From Myxococcota bacterium (lineage in GTDB: Bacteria > Myxococcota_A > UBA9160 > PR03): DNA of 17,518 bases. This document shows positions 1 to 7,795 of the stretch, one piece after another. Location: the NCBI GenBank assembly GCA_030066475.1, contig JASJBO010000213.1, positions 1 through 17,518 on the forward strand. The letters are read 5' to 3'. The number at the start of each line of letters is the position of its first letter. Position 1 is the stretch's first letter. The notes below the pieces were generated by a model that had not been told where the DNA came from, did no database searches, and was given only the letters and a program-made list of their open reading frames with translations. The position numbers and the translations under genes are program-made.

Positions 1-114
1 GCCGCTCGGGGCGGCGGAGCGCGCAGCGAGCCGTAGGCGAGCGAAGTCCACGCAAGCGGAGCCGCCGCTCGGGGCGGCGGAGCGCGCAGCGAGCCGTAGG
101 CGAGCGAAGTCCAC
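1..114 (-). repeat. Tandem pair of the dispersed GC-rich intergenic repeat
   Basis: Bases 1-51 are repeated exactly at 64-114, a direct repeat with a 63-nt period whose first copy is cut by the window edge. On the minus strand each copy starts TGGACTTCGCTCGCCTACGG, continues CTCGCTGCGCGC, and contains a 7-bp stem CCGCCGC/GCGGCGG with a 5-nt loop. The complete copy spans 52-113. It starts one base after the stop codon of the minus-strand hydrolase at 115-117 and is oriented like that gene. The same family recurs at 3136-3369 and 9324-9372 with a different hairpin arm. A terminator-like or REP-like role is inferred. Confidence 0.85.
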
Positions 115-1395
115 CTACTGGACTCGCGTCTTCGGGATCTCGCGCGCGGCGGCCATCAGCACCTGGTAGAAGCGCACCATCTCGACCGTCAAGAAGGGCT
201 TGCCGCTCGCGATCAGCGCGCCGGACAGCTCGCGCTCGGGGTCGGCCCACGAGGCGATGTTGGTGAAGCCGAAGTGGCCGTAGGCGTGCGGCGCGTCCGG
301 CCCGAACAGCGGCAGGAAGGTCGCCCCGAGCATGAAGCCCAGCCCGTAGCGGATCGGCGCGCCGAGCGTGAGGTCGGCCTCCCAGTAGCTCTGCTCGGCG
401 GTGGCGCGGTGCACCGTGCGCGGCTCGAACACGCGCACGCCGTCCAGCTCACCCTCGCGGAGCAGACACTCGTAGAAGCTGCACAGGTCGTGCGCCGTCG
501 TGACCACGTTCGCGGCCGGGATCACCCCGGTCAGGAAGCGCGGGTCCATGGCGAGATCGACCACCTCGTCGGCCGGCACCCCGAGGATGCGCCCGAACAG
601 CTGCGCGATCGGCGGGAACGGCGGCAGGCCCGTGAGGGCGTCGCGACCCACGGCGGGAAGGTCATCCGCCGCCACGCCGTAGTTCATCCAGCGCAGCCCG
701 AGCGGCTCGCGGATCTCCTTGGTCAGCACCTCGCGGATCGACTGCCCCGTGGCCTTCCGCACCACCTCGGCGAGCACGAAGCCACCGGTCACGGCGTGAT
801 AGGCGAGCCGGCGCCCAGGCCGACTGAGCAGCGGCGCCTCGGCCAGCAGCCCGACGATCTCGCTGGGGCGCTCGAGCAGGTCGAGGTCCATCGCGCCGCG
901 CGGGATCGACGGGATGCCGGCGCGGTGGCACAGCACGTGCGCGATGGTGATCTGGTCCTTGCCGGGACGGCGGAACTCGGGCAGGTAGTCGCAGACCAGA
1001 TCGTCCACGTGCAGCGCCCCGCGGTCGTCGAGCAGGTGGACGACCATCGCGGTGACCGCCTTCGAGGCCGAGTAGATCAGGAACGGCGTGGCGGTGGTCG
1101 CGGGCACTGGAGCGACGCTGCGCTCACCCGGCGCGTTGCCCGAGGCGTGGCCCAGCGCGCGGTCGATGACGATCGCCCCGCGGTGCCGGATCTGGAGCTG
1201 CACCGCGGGGTGCAGGCCGGTCTGGTAGAGCACCTCGGCGGCGCGCCAGATGCGCTCGACGGCGTCGCGTCCCAGGCCGACGTCGCGGGGCGCCACCTCC
1301 TCGCCCCGGTCGGTGACGCCCTCGAGCCGCTGGGGAACGCGGCAGAGCTGCTTGAAGGGGAGCGTGGGCCAGGTGAGGAGGGTGAGGCGGTCCAT
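115..1395 (-). CDS. Serine hydrolase of the beta-lactamase / class C (EstB-like esterase) family
   Basis: This 426-residue protein belongs to the beta-lactamase-fold serine hydrolases (Beta-lactamase, PF00144), which include class C beta-lactamases, DD-peptidases and EstB-type esterases. The catalytic S-x-x-K motif is SASK at residues 109-112. The second-box tyrosine is Y199 in the context LAYHAVTGG, which resembles the YHA motif of EstB-like carboxylesterases more than the YxN of true beta-lactamases. An HFG triad at 374-376 sits where the KTG box is expected. No clear signal peptide is visible, so a cytoplasmic esterase is more likely than a secreted beta-lactamase. The substrate cannot be deduced. 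The ATG at 1395 lacks a good ribosome binding site, so a start slightly downstream is possible. The repeat pair at 1-114 lies immediately after the stop. Confidence 0.85.
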   Translation of the reverse strand: MDRLTLLTWPTLPFKQLCRVPQRLEGVTDRGEEVAPRDVGLGRDAVERIWRAAEVLYQTGLHPAVQLQIRHRGAIVIDRALGHASGNAPGERSVAPVPATTATPFLIYSASKAVTAMVVHLLDDRGALHVDDLVCDYLPEFRRPGKDQITIAHVLCHRAGIPSIPRGAMDLDLLERPSEIVGLLAEAPLLSRPGRRLAYHAVTGGFVLAEVVRKATGQSIREVLTKEIREPLGLRWMNYGVAADDLPAVGRDALTGLPPFPPIAQLFGRILGVPADEVVDLAMDPRFLTGVIPAANVVTTAHDLCSFYECLLREGELDGVRVFEPRTVHRATAEQSYWEADLTLGAPIRYGLGFMLGATFLPLFGPDAPHAYGHFGFTNIASWADPERELSGALIASGKPFLTVEMVRFYQVLMAAAREIPKTRVQ

Positions 1396-1698
1396 GACCG
1401 GGAGAAGGTAACGGGAGGCTCGGCGCAGCGCGATGCGGCGGGCGCGTCAGCAGCACCACCAGCGGCAGCAAGACGGCAACGCCGGCCAGAGGGGCGGGCG
1501 CGTGGCCGCGCAGCCAGTGGCGGGCGTCGTCCATCGGACAGCTCGCCCGCCACCCCGAGCGCGCCGGCCAGCCGCGGACTGCGCGGCGCCGACCACAGCG
1601 CGAAGCCGACCAAGGCGAGCCCCGGCAGCAGACCGACCCCGAACGCCCCGCTGAAGCGGCGAGGTTTCGCCGCCTGTACCCTCCGTTAGTATGCGGCC
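1396..1698. other. Intergenic region between divergent genes, no confident gene
   Basis: This 303-nt gap separates the minus-strand hydrolase from the plus-strand antiporter. The minus strand carries two overlapping hydrophobic stretches in different frames. One reads ...GAFGVGLLPGLALVGFALW... (about 1645-1595). The other starts with an ATG at 1534 (MDDARHWLRGHAPAPLAG...) and contains one membrane-like segment, but its frame then runs on inside the hydrolase gene. Together they could be a frameshifted remnant of a small membrane protein, or chance in GC-rich DNA. I do not call a gene here. Confidence 0.4.
1656..1673. other. Hairpin upstream of the antiporter gene
   Basis: GCGGCGA-GGTT-TCGCCGC is a perfect 7-bp stem with a 4-nt loop. 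It ends 25 nt before the antiporter ATG, so it would lie in or near the 5' leader. There is no T tract on either strand. Its function is unknown. Confidence 0.45.
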
Positions 1699-3126
1699 AT
1701 GGGGGTGGAGTTCGAGCCCAGCGCACTCTCGCTGCTGCCCGCGGTGGTGGCGATCGTGCTCGCGTTCGCCACGCGCCAGGTGATCGCTGCGCTGTTCGCG
1801 GGCATCCTCACCGGTGCGGTCGTCCTCGCGCTCCAGAGTGGTGAGTGGGCCGACCTGAACGTGGTCGAGCGGCTGCTGCTCCCGGCCGTGGGCACCAAGG
1901 GCTTCGCCCAGATCCTGCTGATCTACCTGTGGTGCCTGGGCGGCCTGGTCGGCCTGTGGGAGAAGACCGGCGGCGCGCGCCACTTCGCGGAGACGGTGGG
2001 CGGCCGGCTGGCCCGGGGTCCGCGCTCGGCGATGTTCTTCAGCTGGCTGATCGGCATCGTCTTCCACCAGGGCGGCACGGTCAGCACCGTGCTCACCGGC
2101 ACCACGGTGAAGCCCGTCAACGACGCACACCGGGTGAGCCACGAGGAGCTCTCCTACGTGGTCGACTCGACCGCCTCGCCCGTCGCGACCGTGATCCCGT
2201 TCAACGCCTGGCCCGCCTTCGTGGCGGGACTCGTGGCCGGCACCATCCCGATCCTGCCGGACGAGGCGACCGCGCTGAGCTTCTTCCTGGCGTCGGTGCC
2301 GTTCAACTTCTACGCGCTCTTCGCGCTGCTCGGCACCCTGCTCTTCGGGCTCGGCGCCCTGCCCTGGGTGGGCGGCCAGATGGCCCGCGCCCGCGCCCGC
2401 GCGCGGGAGACGGGCGCCCTCGACGGCCCGAACGCGCAGCCGCTGCTGCTCCAGGACATCCCCGGCAGCTCCGAGAGCCACAGCTACCAGCCGAGCCTGG
2501 CGGACTTCCTGCTGCCGCTCGGGGTGCTGCTGGGGGTCGCCATCGGGCCCTTCGTGCTGTTCGGCAGCTACAAGATCAACGAGGCCTTCCTCTCCGCCAC
2601 GCTCACGGGGATGGTGCTGGCGCGCGTTCGGGGCATGCCGCTGTCCGAGGTGCTCGACGGGTTCGTGTCGGGCTGCCGCGGCATGACGATCGGCGCCATC
2701 GTCCTGGGCCTCGCGGTGACCCTGGGCAGCGTCGCCCGCGAGCTGCACACGGCGGCCTACGTGGTCACGCTGCTCGGCGATCAGCTTCCGGTGGTGGCGC
2801 TCCCCGCCCTGCTCTCGCTGTTGTGCATGGGCATCGCGTTCTCCACGGGCACCTCGTGGGGCACCTACGCCGTGGTGTTCCCGGTGGCGATGCCGCTGGC
2901 CTGGGCGCTCAACCCCGACCCGTTCTTCGTGCACGTCTGCTTCGGTGCGGTGCTCGGTGGCGCGGTATTCGGCGACCAGTGCTCGCCGATCTCCGACACC
3001 ACGATCCTGTCGAGCATGTTCACCGGCTGCGACCTGATGGATCACGTGAAGACCCAGCTCCCGCTGGCGCTCAGCGCGGCGGGCCTCGGCGCCGGCGTCT
3101 CCACGCTGCTGGCCGCGATGAGCTGA
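1699..3126 (+). CDS. nhaC: NhaC-family Na+/H+ antiporter
   Basis: This 475-residue inner-membrane protein matches the NhaC-type Na+/H+ antiporters (PF03553), which exchange cytoplasmic Na+ for external protons. The protein is hydrophobic throughout, with roughly ten or more membrane segments. It carries the family's most typical signature near the C-terminus, GDQCSPISDTT at residues 425-435, preceded by the FSTGTSWGTYAVVFP-type segment that normally goes with it. A short polar loop rich in Arg and Ala (around residues 230-265) splits the two halves. The ATG at 1699 gives the full N-terminus. No strong ribosome binding site precedes it, and the out-of-frame ATG at 1691 is rejected. The gene stands alone, and three repeat copies begin 9 nt after its TGA. 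Related transporters can exchange malate/lactate or other solutes, so the ion specificity is by family only. Confidence 0.9.
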   Translation: MGVEFEPSALSLLPAVVAIVLAFATRQVIAALFAGILTGAVVLALQSGEWADLNVVERLLLPAVGTKGFAQILLIYLWCLGGLVGLWEKTGGARHFAETVGGRLARGPRSAMFFSWLIGIVFHQGGTVSTVLTGTTVKPVNDAHRVSHEELSYVVDSTASPVATVIPFNAWPAFVAGLVAGTIPILPDEATALSFFLASVPFNFYALFALLGTLLFGLGALPWVGGQMARARARARETGALDGPNAQPLLLQDIPGSSESHSYQPSLADFLLPLGVLLGVAIGPFVLFGSYKINEAFLSATLTGMVLARVRGMPLSEVLDGFVSGCRGMTIGAIVLGLAVTLGSVARELHTAAYVVTLLGDQLPVVALPALLSLLCMGIAFSTGTSWGTYAVVFPVAMPLAWALNPDPFFVHVCFGAVLGGAVFGDQCSPISDTTILSSMFTGCDLMDHVKTQLPLALSAAGLGAGVSTLLAAMS

Positions 3127-3135
3127 GTCAATTCC

Positions 3136-3369
3136 TGGACTTCGCTCGCCTGCGGCTCGCTGCGCGCGCCCTTCGGGCGCTTGCCGGGGTGCCGGCAGCG
3201 GGACGCGTTGCCGGCGCGGCGGCGTCTTGATGGACTTCGCTCGCCTGCGGCTCGCTGCGCGCGCCCTTCGGGCGCTTGCGGGGTGCCGTCCAGGGGCTCG
3301 TTGCTGGGCGACGACGGCCTGATGGACTTCGCTCGCCTACGGCTCGCTGCGCGCGCCTTCGGCGCTTGC
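3136..3369 (+). repeat. Three tandem copies of the dispersed GC-rich repeat
   Basis: Copies lie at 3136-3184, 3231-3279 and 3323-3369. They start TGGACTTCGCTCGCCTRCGG, continue CTCGCTGCGCGC, and end in a hairpin GCGCCC-TTC-GGGCGC followed by TTGC. The third copy has a 5-bp stem instead of 6. The sequences between copies (3185-3230 and 3280-3322) are also related, both beginning with GGGGTGCCG and ending in TTGA or CTGA, so the real tandem unit is about 92-95 nt. The block fills the gap between the convergent antiporter and rdgB genes. It begins 9 nt after the antiporter stop codon and is oriented like that gene. Confidence 0.9.
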
Positions 3370-3396
3370 GGGGGAGCTTCGGGCGCTGTTCGAGTG

Positions 3397-4002
3397 CTAG
3401 CCGAGCACCGCGAGCAGCTCGTCCGCGAGCGCGCGGAAGGCGTGGCCGCGGTGCGAGATCGCGTGCTTGGCGGCCGCCGGGAGCTCGGCCATGGTGCAGC
3501 CGTGCGCCTCGATCTGGAAGACGGGGTCGTAGCCGAAGCCGCCCGCACCGCTGGGCGCCTCGGCGATGCGTCCGACGCACTCGCCGCGCGCCACCGCGAC
3601 GCGGCCGTCCGGCGCGGCGAGCGCGGCCACGCACACGAAGCGGGCGCCGCGCTGCGCCGTGGGCACCCCCTCGAGCTCGGCGAGCAGGCGCGCCGTGCGG
3701 CCCGCGTCGTCGAGACCGGGCCCGCCGTAGCGCGCCGAGCGCGGCCCGGGCGCACCGCCGAGCGCGTCGACCTCGAGCCCCGAGTCGTCGCCGAGCGCCA
3801 CGCGCCCCGAGGTCTGCGCCGCGGTGCGCGCCTTGGCCACGGCGTTCGCCTCGTAGTCGTCTCCCTCTTCGGGCATCACCACGCCGGGGCACGCCTCGAG
3901 CCCGACCAGTCGGATCGGCAGCGCCGCGAGGATGGCGCGCACCTCGCGCAGCTTGCCGGGATTGCCGCTGGCGAGGACGACCTCCGGCCGCTCCGCGCTC
4001 AC
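3397..4002 (-). CDS. rdgB: XTP/dITP diphosphatase (RdgB/HAM1 family)
   Basis: This 201-residue cytoplasmic enzyme hydrolyses non-canonical purine nucleotides (XTP, dITP, ITP) to monophosphates and pyrophosphate, keeping them out of DNA and RNA. Family motifs in order are ASGNPGK at 11-17, the acidic metal/catalytic block GDDSGLEVDAL at 71-81, SARYGG at 89-94, GFGYDPVF at 155-162 and KHAISHRG at 179-186. The length is typical. The start is a GTG at 4002 that overlaps the TGA of rph as GTGA, giving translational coupling. It places the N-terminus (VSAERPEVVLASGN) exactly where the family begins. It is the last gene of the minus-strand operon starting at 5972. Confidence 0.95.
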   Translation of the reverse strand: MSAERPEVVLASGNPGKLREVRAILAALPIRLVGLEACPGVVMPEEGDDYEANAVAKARTAAQTSGRVALGDDSGLEVDALGGAPGPRSARYGGPGLDDAGRTARLLAELEGVPTAQRGARFVCVAALAAPDGRVAVARGECVGRIAEAPSGAGGFGYDPVFQIEAHGCTMAELPAAAKHAISHRGHAFRALADELLAVLG

Positions 4003-4733
4003 GGCTCCGTGCCGGCCCGCGCCACGGCCTCGCGCTGCTGCTTCGAGAGCTCCGCGATGCCGGCCAGGGCGATCCGCGTCATCTCGCCGAGCTGGTCGGC
4101 GCCGAAGGTGCCGTTCTCGGCGGTGCCCTGGACCTCGACGAAGCGCCCGCGCCCGGTGGCGACGATGTTCATGTCGACCTCGGCGCGCGAGTCCTCCTCG
4201 TAGGGCAGGTCGAGCACGATGCAGCCGTCGACGAGTCCGACCGATACGGCCGCCACCGAGTCGAGCAGCGGCACGCGCTCGAGCGCGCCGCGCGCGCACA
4301 GGCGCTCGAGGCCGATCGCCAGCGCGGTGTAGGCCCCCGTGATCGAGGCAGTGCGCGTGCCGCCGTCGGCCTGGAGCACGTCGCAGTCGACCCAGAGCGT
4401 GCGCTCGCCGAGCCCGTCGAGCCCGACCACGGCGCGCAGGCTGCGGCCGATCAGCCGCTGGATCTCCTGGGTGCGCCCCGACGGGCGGCCGCGCGACGAC
4501 TCGCGCTCGGTACGCCGGTCGGTGGAGGCCGGCAGCATCGAGTACTCGGCGGTGACCCAGCCGCGTCCGGTGCCCTGCAGGAAGCGCGGCACCGAGAGGT
4601 CCTCGCTCACCGTGCACAGCACGCGCGTGCGCCCCATCTCGCACAGCACCGAGGCCAGCGGGTTCTCGGTGAAGTCCACCCGCAGGCTCAGGGGACGCAG
4701 ATCTTCGGGACCGCGACCGTCGCTCCGCCGCAC
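3999..4733 (-). CDS. rph: Ribonuclease PH
   Basis: This 244-residue enzyme is a phosphorolytic 3'-5' exoribonuclease that trims tRNA 3' ends. The sequence shows the usual N-terminus RRSDGRGPEDLRPLSL, then GRTQEIQRLIGRSLRA at 86-101, the phosphate-binding block CDVLQADGGTRTASITGA at 117-134, and EEDSRAEVDMNIVATG at 179-194 with the two metal-binding aspartates (D181 and D187). I chose the GTG at 4733 because GGAGG lies 5 nt upstream and the protein then begins at the family's usual position. An ATG at 4781 in the same frame would add 16 residues overlapping the upstream amidase and looks wrong. The gene follows the amidase by 19 nt and overlaps rdgB by 4 nt. Confidence 0.96.
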   Translation of the reverse strand: MRRSDGRGPEDLRPLSLRVDFTENPLASVLCEMGRTRVLCTVSEDLSVPRFLQGTGRGWVTAEYSMLPASTDRRTERESSRGRPSGRTQEIQRLIGRSLRAVVGLDGLGERTLWVDCDVLQADGGTRTASITGAYTALAIGLERLCARGALERVPLLDSVAAVSVGLVDGCIVLDLPYEEDSRAEVDMNIVATGRGRFVEVQGTAENGTFGADQLGEMTRIALAGIAELSKQQREAVARAGTEP

Positions 4734-4752
4734 CGTCACCTCCCCGGGGCGC

Positions 4753-5550
4753 TCAGCGCTCGGCCACGCCCCGCCGCGCATCGTAGCGGCGCCCGAACTC
4801 GAGCACCGCCCGGGCGATGGCCCCGGCCACCCGGTCGCGGTGCGCGTTCTTGCGCAGCCGGCGCTCCTCGTCGGAGTTGGTGATGAAGCCCACCTCCACC
4901 AGCGAGGCGGGCATCTGGAGCCCCATCAGCACCACGAAGGGCGCCTGCTTGACGCCGCGCGAGGTGTCGGGGTGGAGCGACGCCAGCTCGCCCTGCACCA
5001 GGCGGGCGAACTCGGCCGACTCGTGCATCTGCTCGGAGGCCATCAGGTCGCCCAGGATCGAGGCGAGCGGATCGTCGCCGCGCGCCACCCGGGCGGCGGC
5101 CGCGCCGAAGGCGGCGTTCTCGAGCTGTGCGACCTGCCGCGCCGCCTCGTCGCTCGCCTCGAGCGACAGGAAGTAGGTCTCCACGCCGCGGGCGCTGCGG
5201 GCCCGCGCCGCGTTCGCGTGGATCGAGACGAACAGATCGGCGCGCGCGTCGTTGGCGATCGCGGTGCGGCGCTCGAGCGGCACGAACTCGTCGCTGGTAC
5301 GGGTCTGCACCACGCGCAGGTCGGCCGCCTCGAGCTTCTCCTGCACGCGCCGCACGAGGTCGAGCACGAGCTTCTTCTCGAGCAGGCCGCCCGGCCCGCG
5401 CGCGCCGTGGTCCTCGCCGCCGTGGCCGGCGTCGAGCACCACGGTCGCGAAGCGCTCCGGCTGTCCGACCGCAGGCGCGCGTCCCGCGCCGGCCAGCGCC
5501 AGACCGAGCACGAGCGCCACGACGATCGAGCGCCGCTGCCGTCCCCCCAT
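4753..5550 (-). CDS. N-acetylmuramoyl-L-alanine amidase (Amidase_3), exported
   Basis: This 265-residue protein is a zinc amidase that cleaves the bond between N-acetylmuramic acid and L-alanine in peptidoglycan, probably for cell separation. Residues 1-30 form a signal peptide with a basic start and a hydrophobic core (VVALVLGLALAGAG). The single Amidase_3 domain (PF01520) follows. The zinc ligands are H43 in DAGHGGEDHG, E58 in GLLEKK and H111 in SIHANA, and the catalytic glutamate is E219 in LVEVGFITN. There is no AMIN domain or SH3 or LysM targeting region, so this is a minimal form. The ATG at 5550 lacks a good Shine-Dalgarno sequence. The gene lies 47 nt after the VOC gene and 19 nt before rph, and amidase-rph-rdgB order is common in delta-proteobacteria. 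Confidence 0.93.
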   Translation of the reverse strand: MGGRQRRSIVVALVLGLALAGAGRAPAVGQPERFATVVLDAGHGGEDHGARGPGGLLEKKLVLDLVRRVQEKLEAADLRVVQTRTSDEFVPLERRTAIANDARADLFVSIHANAARARSARGVETYFLSLEASDEAARQVAQLENAAFGAAAARVARGDDPLASILGDLMASEQMHESAEFARLVQGELASLHPDTSRGVKQAPFVVLMGLQMPASLVEVGFITNSDEERRLRKNAHRDRVAGAIARAVLEFGRRYDARRGVAER

Positions 5551-5597
5551 GACGGGGAGGGTACCAAAGCGCGGGCGGCGGCCAGCCGCCACCGCGC

Positions 5598-5972
5598 TCA
5601 GCCCATCTTCATGTCGAAGAAGCAGAGCTTGTTGCCGTCGAGGTCGCGCACGTACGCGCCGTAGAAGACCGGCATGCGCTCTCCGGGCTCGCCCTCGTCG
5701 GTCGCGCCCAGCTCGCGCGCCTTCGCGTAGAGCTTGTCGACGCCTTCCCGCGAGCCACCGGGGATCGCCACCATCTGCCCGTTGCCGACCTCGTGCGGCT
5801 TCTCGTCGTAGGGGATGCACACAGCCAGCATCGCCTGGTCCATCGCCGTGCCGTAGAACTTGATGCGGTCCATGCCGAAGAGCTGGCGCGCGCCGATCTC
5901 GGCGAGCAGCGCGTCGTAGAAGGCGACGGCGCGGTCCATGTCGCTGGTGCCGATCGTGGCGTAGCCGAGCAT
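5598..5972 (-). CDS. VOC-superfamily (glyoxalase/dioxygenase-like) protein
   Basis: This 124-residue cytoplasmic protein has the betaalpha-beta-beta-beta pattern of the vicinal oxygen chelate fold. It opens with GYATIGTSDMDRAVAFYDALL, here split by its typical DMDRAVAFYD helix at 11-20, and closes with FYGAYVRDLDGNKLCFF at 103-119. The position after GNKL that carries a metal-binding glutamate in glyoxalase I is Cys114-Cys116-like here, so a normal metal centre is doubtful. Its substrate is unknown. The ATG at 5972 has an excellent ribosome binding site, AGGAGG with 5-6 nt spacing. It is the first gene of the VOC-amidase-rph-rdgB operon, with a 93-nt divergent gap to the HAD gene that should hold promoters for both. 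Confidence 0.85.
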   Translation of the reverse strand: MLGYATIGTSDMDRAVAFYDALLAEIGARQLFGMDRIKFYGTAMDQAMLAVCIPYDEKPHEVGNGQMVAIPGGSREGVDKLYAKARELGATDEGEPGERMPVFYGAYVRDLDGNKLCFFDMKMG

Positions 5973-6065
5973 GCTGTCCTCCTGACGGGTGGGACGACGG
6001 CGGTCCCGAGAGCGTCCACGGGGAGGATACCAGTCCGTCCGCCGCGCGCAGGCTACCCTGGGCGC

Positions 6066-6746
6066 GTGGCGCAGACGGAAGCGGGCGCGAGGGTGCTGAT
6101 CAGCGACTTCGACGGGACCATCACGCGCCACGACTTCTACTCGCGACTCGTGGAGATGCTGCTCTCCCCTGCCGACCTGGAGCCGTGGCACCGCTACACG
6201 GCCGGCGAGATCTCGCACTTCGAGGCGCTGCGCCGCATCTTCGGGCGCATCCGGGCCGACGAGGCGGCGCTCGACGCCGTGATGCAGGCCATGGCCATCG
6301 ACCCCGCGCTGGGGACGGCGGTCGGGCGCCTGCGCGCCGCGGGCTGGGAGGTGGTCGTCGTCTCGAACGGCTGTCGTTGGTACATCGATCGGCTGCTGGC
6401 CCGCGCCGGGGTCGCCGTGACGGTCTTCAGCAACCCGGGCCACTTCGATCCCGCTCGCGGGCTGACCCTGGAGCCGCCGTCGGACTCCCCCTACTTCGAC
6501 CCCGAGACGGGCATCAGCAAGCGCGCGGTCGTCGAGGACCGGCTGCGCCACGGAGCGACCGTGGCCTTCGCCGGGGACGGCCGGCCGGACGTCGCGCCGG
6601 CGCTGCAGGTTCCCGCGGAGCGGCGCTTCGCCCGGGGCTGGCTGGCCGACCACCTCGAGGCGGGGGGCCACGCCTTCGTGCGCTACGAGGCCTGGTCCGA
6701 GATCGCCCACCAGCTGGTCTCGCGGGCCGGCGGGGTCCGCCCGTGA
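6066..6746 (+). CDS. HAD-superfamily phosphatase (HAD-IB, MtnX-like)
   Basis: This 226-residue cytoplasmic protein has all four HAD motifs. Motif I is DFDGT with nucleophile D14 and acid/base D16. Motif II is VVVSNG with S100. Motif III is K152 in GISKRAVVE. Motif IV is FAGDGRPDVAPA with D171 and D175. The cap between motifs I and II (about residues 20-85) is the helical type seen in the HAD-IB / MtnX-like group, which includes phosphoserine phosphatase and the methionine-salvage phosphatase. The GTG at 6066 is the first start that keeps residues ahead of motif I; a GTG at 6093 is an alternative. The stop overlaps the start of the next gene (GTGA), so the phosphatase probably acts in the same pathway as the dehydrogenase. 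Its substrate is unknown. Confidence 0.85.
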   Translation: MAQTEAGARVLISDFDGTITRHDFYSRLVEMLLSPADLEPWHRYTAGEISHFEALRRIFGRIRADEAALDAVMQAMAIDPALGTAVGRLRAAGWEVVVVSNGCRWYIDRLLARAGVAVTVFSNPGHFDPARGLTLEPPSDSPYFDPETGISKRAVVEDRLRHGATVAFAGDGRPDVAPALQVPAERRFARGWLADHLEAGGHAFVRYEAWSEIAHQLVSRAGGVRP

Positions 6747-7795
6747 ACGGGCTCCGCACGCTCGACATCCCCTCCCTGGTGCGCATCAAGCCGGGCGCCC
6801 TCGACCGGATCGGCACCTACCTGGCGCGCAGCGGGTTCCGGCGCGCCGCGCTCCTCCACAGCGAGGGCCTGCCCGACGCGCTGGTCGAGCGCGCCTTCCG
6901 CAGCCTGGAGGACGAGCGCATCCAGCTCGTCGACGCGCTCGAGGTCCGGCACAACAGCTTCGAGGAGGCGCAGCGGATCTTCACCGCGGCCACGGGCCGC
7001 GTGGACGCCTTGCTGGGCCTGGGCGGCGGCAAGGCGCTCGACGTCGCCAAGTACGTCGGCTTCCTGCTCCAGAAGCCGTACTTCTCGCTGCCGGCCTCGC
7101 TCTCGAACGACGGATTCTGCAGTCCGCAGGCGAGCCTCACCGTGGCGGGGGAGCGCCGTTCCCTGCCCTCGCGCATGCCGTACGGCGTCGTGGTCGATAC
7201 CGAGGTGTGCCTTCGCGCGCCGGCGCTGCTCTGGTGGTCGGGCGTGGGAGACCTCGCTTCCAAGATCACGGCGGTGGAGGACTGGAAGCTCGCCTTCCAC
7301 GCCCGCGGCACCCCTGTGGACGACTTCGCCGCGCTGCTCTCCGACTCGACGGTGTTCCAGTTCATGGCGCGGCCCGAGCGCGACGCGCCCGGGATGCAGC
7401 TGCTCGCGACCGCGCTGATGCTCAACGGCATCGCCATGGCGGTGTGCGGCTCTTCGCGGCCGGCGAGCGGCAGCGAGCACCTGATCTCGCACGCGCTCGA
7501 CGCCCACAGCCGCCGGCCGCGCCTCCACGGACTCCAGGTCGGCACCGCCACCTACCTGGTCGCCCATCTGCAGGAGCGCACCGACCCCGAGCGGATCGGC
7601 CGCCTGTTCGACCGCACCGGGTTCTGGGAGGCTCTGGCGCGCGACCCCTTCGAGCGCGCCGAGTGGATCGAGGCGATCCGGATCGCGCCCACGGTCAAGC
7701 GCGACTTCTACACGGTGCTGTCGGAAGGAGACGGCCTGGAGGCGCTGCTCTCCGTCATCGACGGGGACCGACGGCTCGAGGGCTGCTTCACCTGA
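6743..7795 (+). CDS. sn-Glycerol-1-phosphate dehydrogenase-like iron/zinc-dependent alcohol dehydrogenase
   Basis: This 350-residue protein belongs to the G1P dehydrogenase branch (EgsA/AraM, Fe-ADH_2, PF13685) of the iron-containing alcohol dehydrogenase/dehydroquinate synthase superfamily. It would reduce dihydroxyacetone phosphate to sn-glycerol-1-phosphate with NAD(P)H. The nucleotide-binding GLGGGKALD is at 92-100, the family block SLSNDGFCSPQASL at 119-132, and the three metal ligands are visible as D170 (GVGDLASK), H246 (GSEHLISH) and H262 (LHGLQVG). The length matches archaeal EgsA (about 350). The start is a GTG overlapping the HAD stop by 4 nt. Bacterial members of this branch are also found in CDP-alcohol and surface-polymer clusters, so G1P formation is likely but the product's end use is open. 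A CarS-like gene lies 0.9 kb downstream. Confidence 0.85.
   Translation: MNGLRTLDIPSLVRIKPGALDRIGTYLARSGFRRAALLHSEGLPDALVERAFRSLEDERIQLVDALEVRHNSFEEAQRIFTAATGRVDALLGLGGGKALDVAKYVGFLLQKPYFSLPASLSNDGFCSPQASLTVAGERRSLPSRMPYGVVVDTEVCLRAPALLWWSGVGDLASKITAVEDWKLAFHARGTPVDDFAALLSDSTVFQFMARPERDAPGMQLLATALMLNGIAMAVCGSSRPASGSEHLISHALDAHSRRPRLHGLQVGTATYLVAHLQERTDPERIGRLFDRTGFWEALARDPFERAEWIEAIRIAPTVKRDFYTVLSEGDGLEALLSVIDGDRRLEGCFT

Noticed and set aside
115..1395. A true class C beta-lactamase (antibiotic resistance gene)
   Set aside because: The second-box motif is YHA rather than YxN, no KTG triad is present and no signal peptide is visible. An esterase-type relative is more likely.
3136..3369. CRISPR-like layout: three 47-49 nt repeats with 43-46 nt spacers
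   Set aside because: The spacers are related to each other, the repeats are also dispersed elsewhere in the window outside an array, and there are no cas genes. This is a tandem intergenic repeat.
4734..4781. Longer rph starting at the ATG at 4781
   Set aside because: It would overlap the amidase gene and add residues absent from the family. The GTG at 4733 has a good ribosome binding site and the expected N-terminus.
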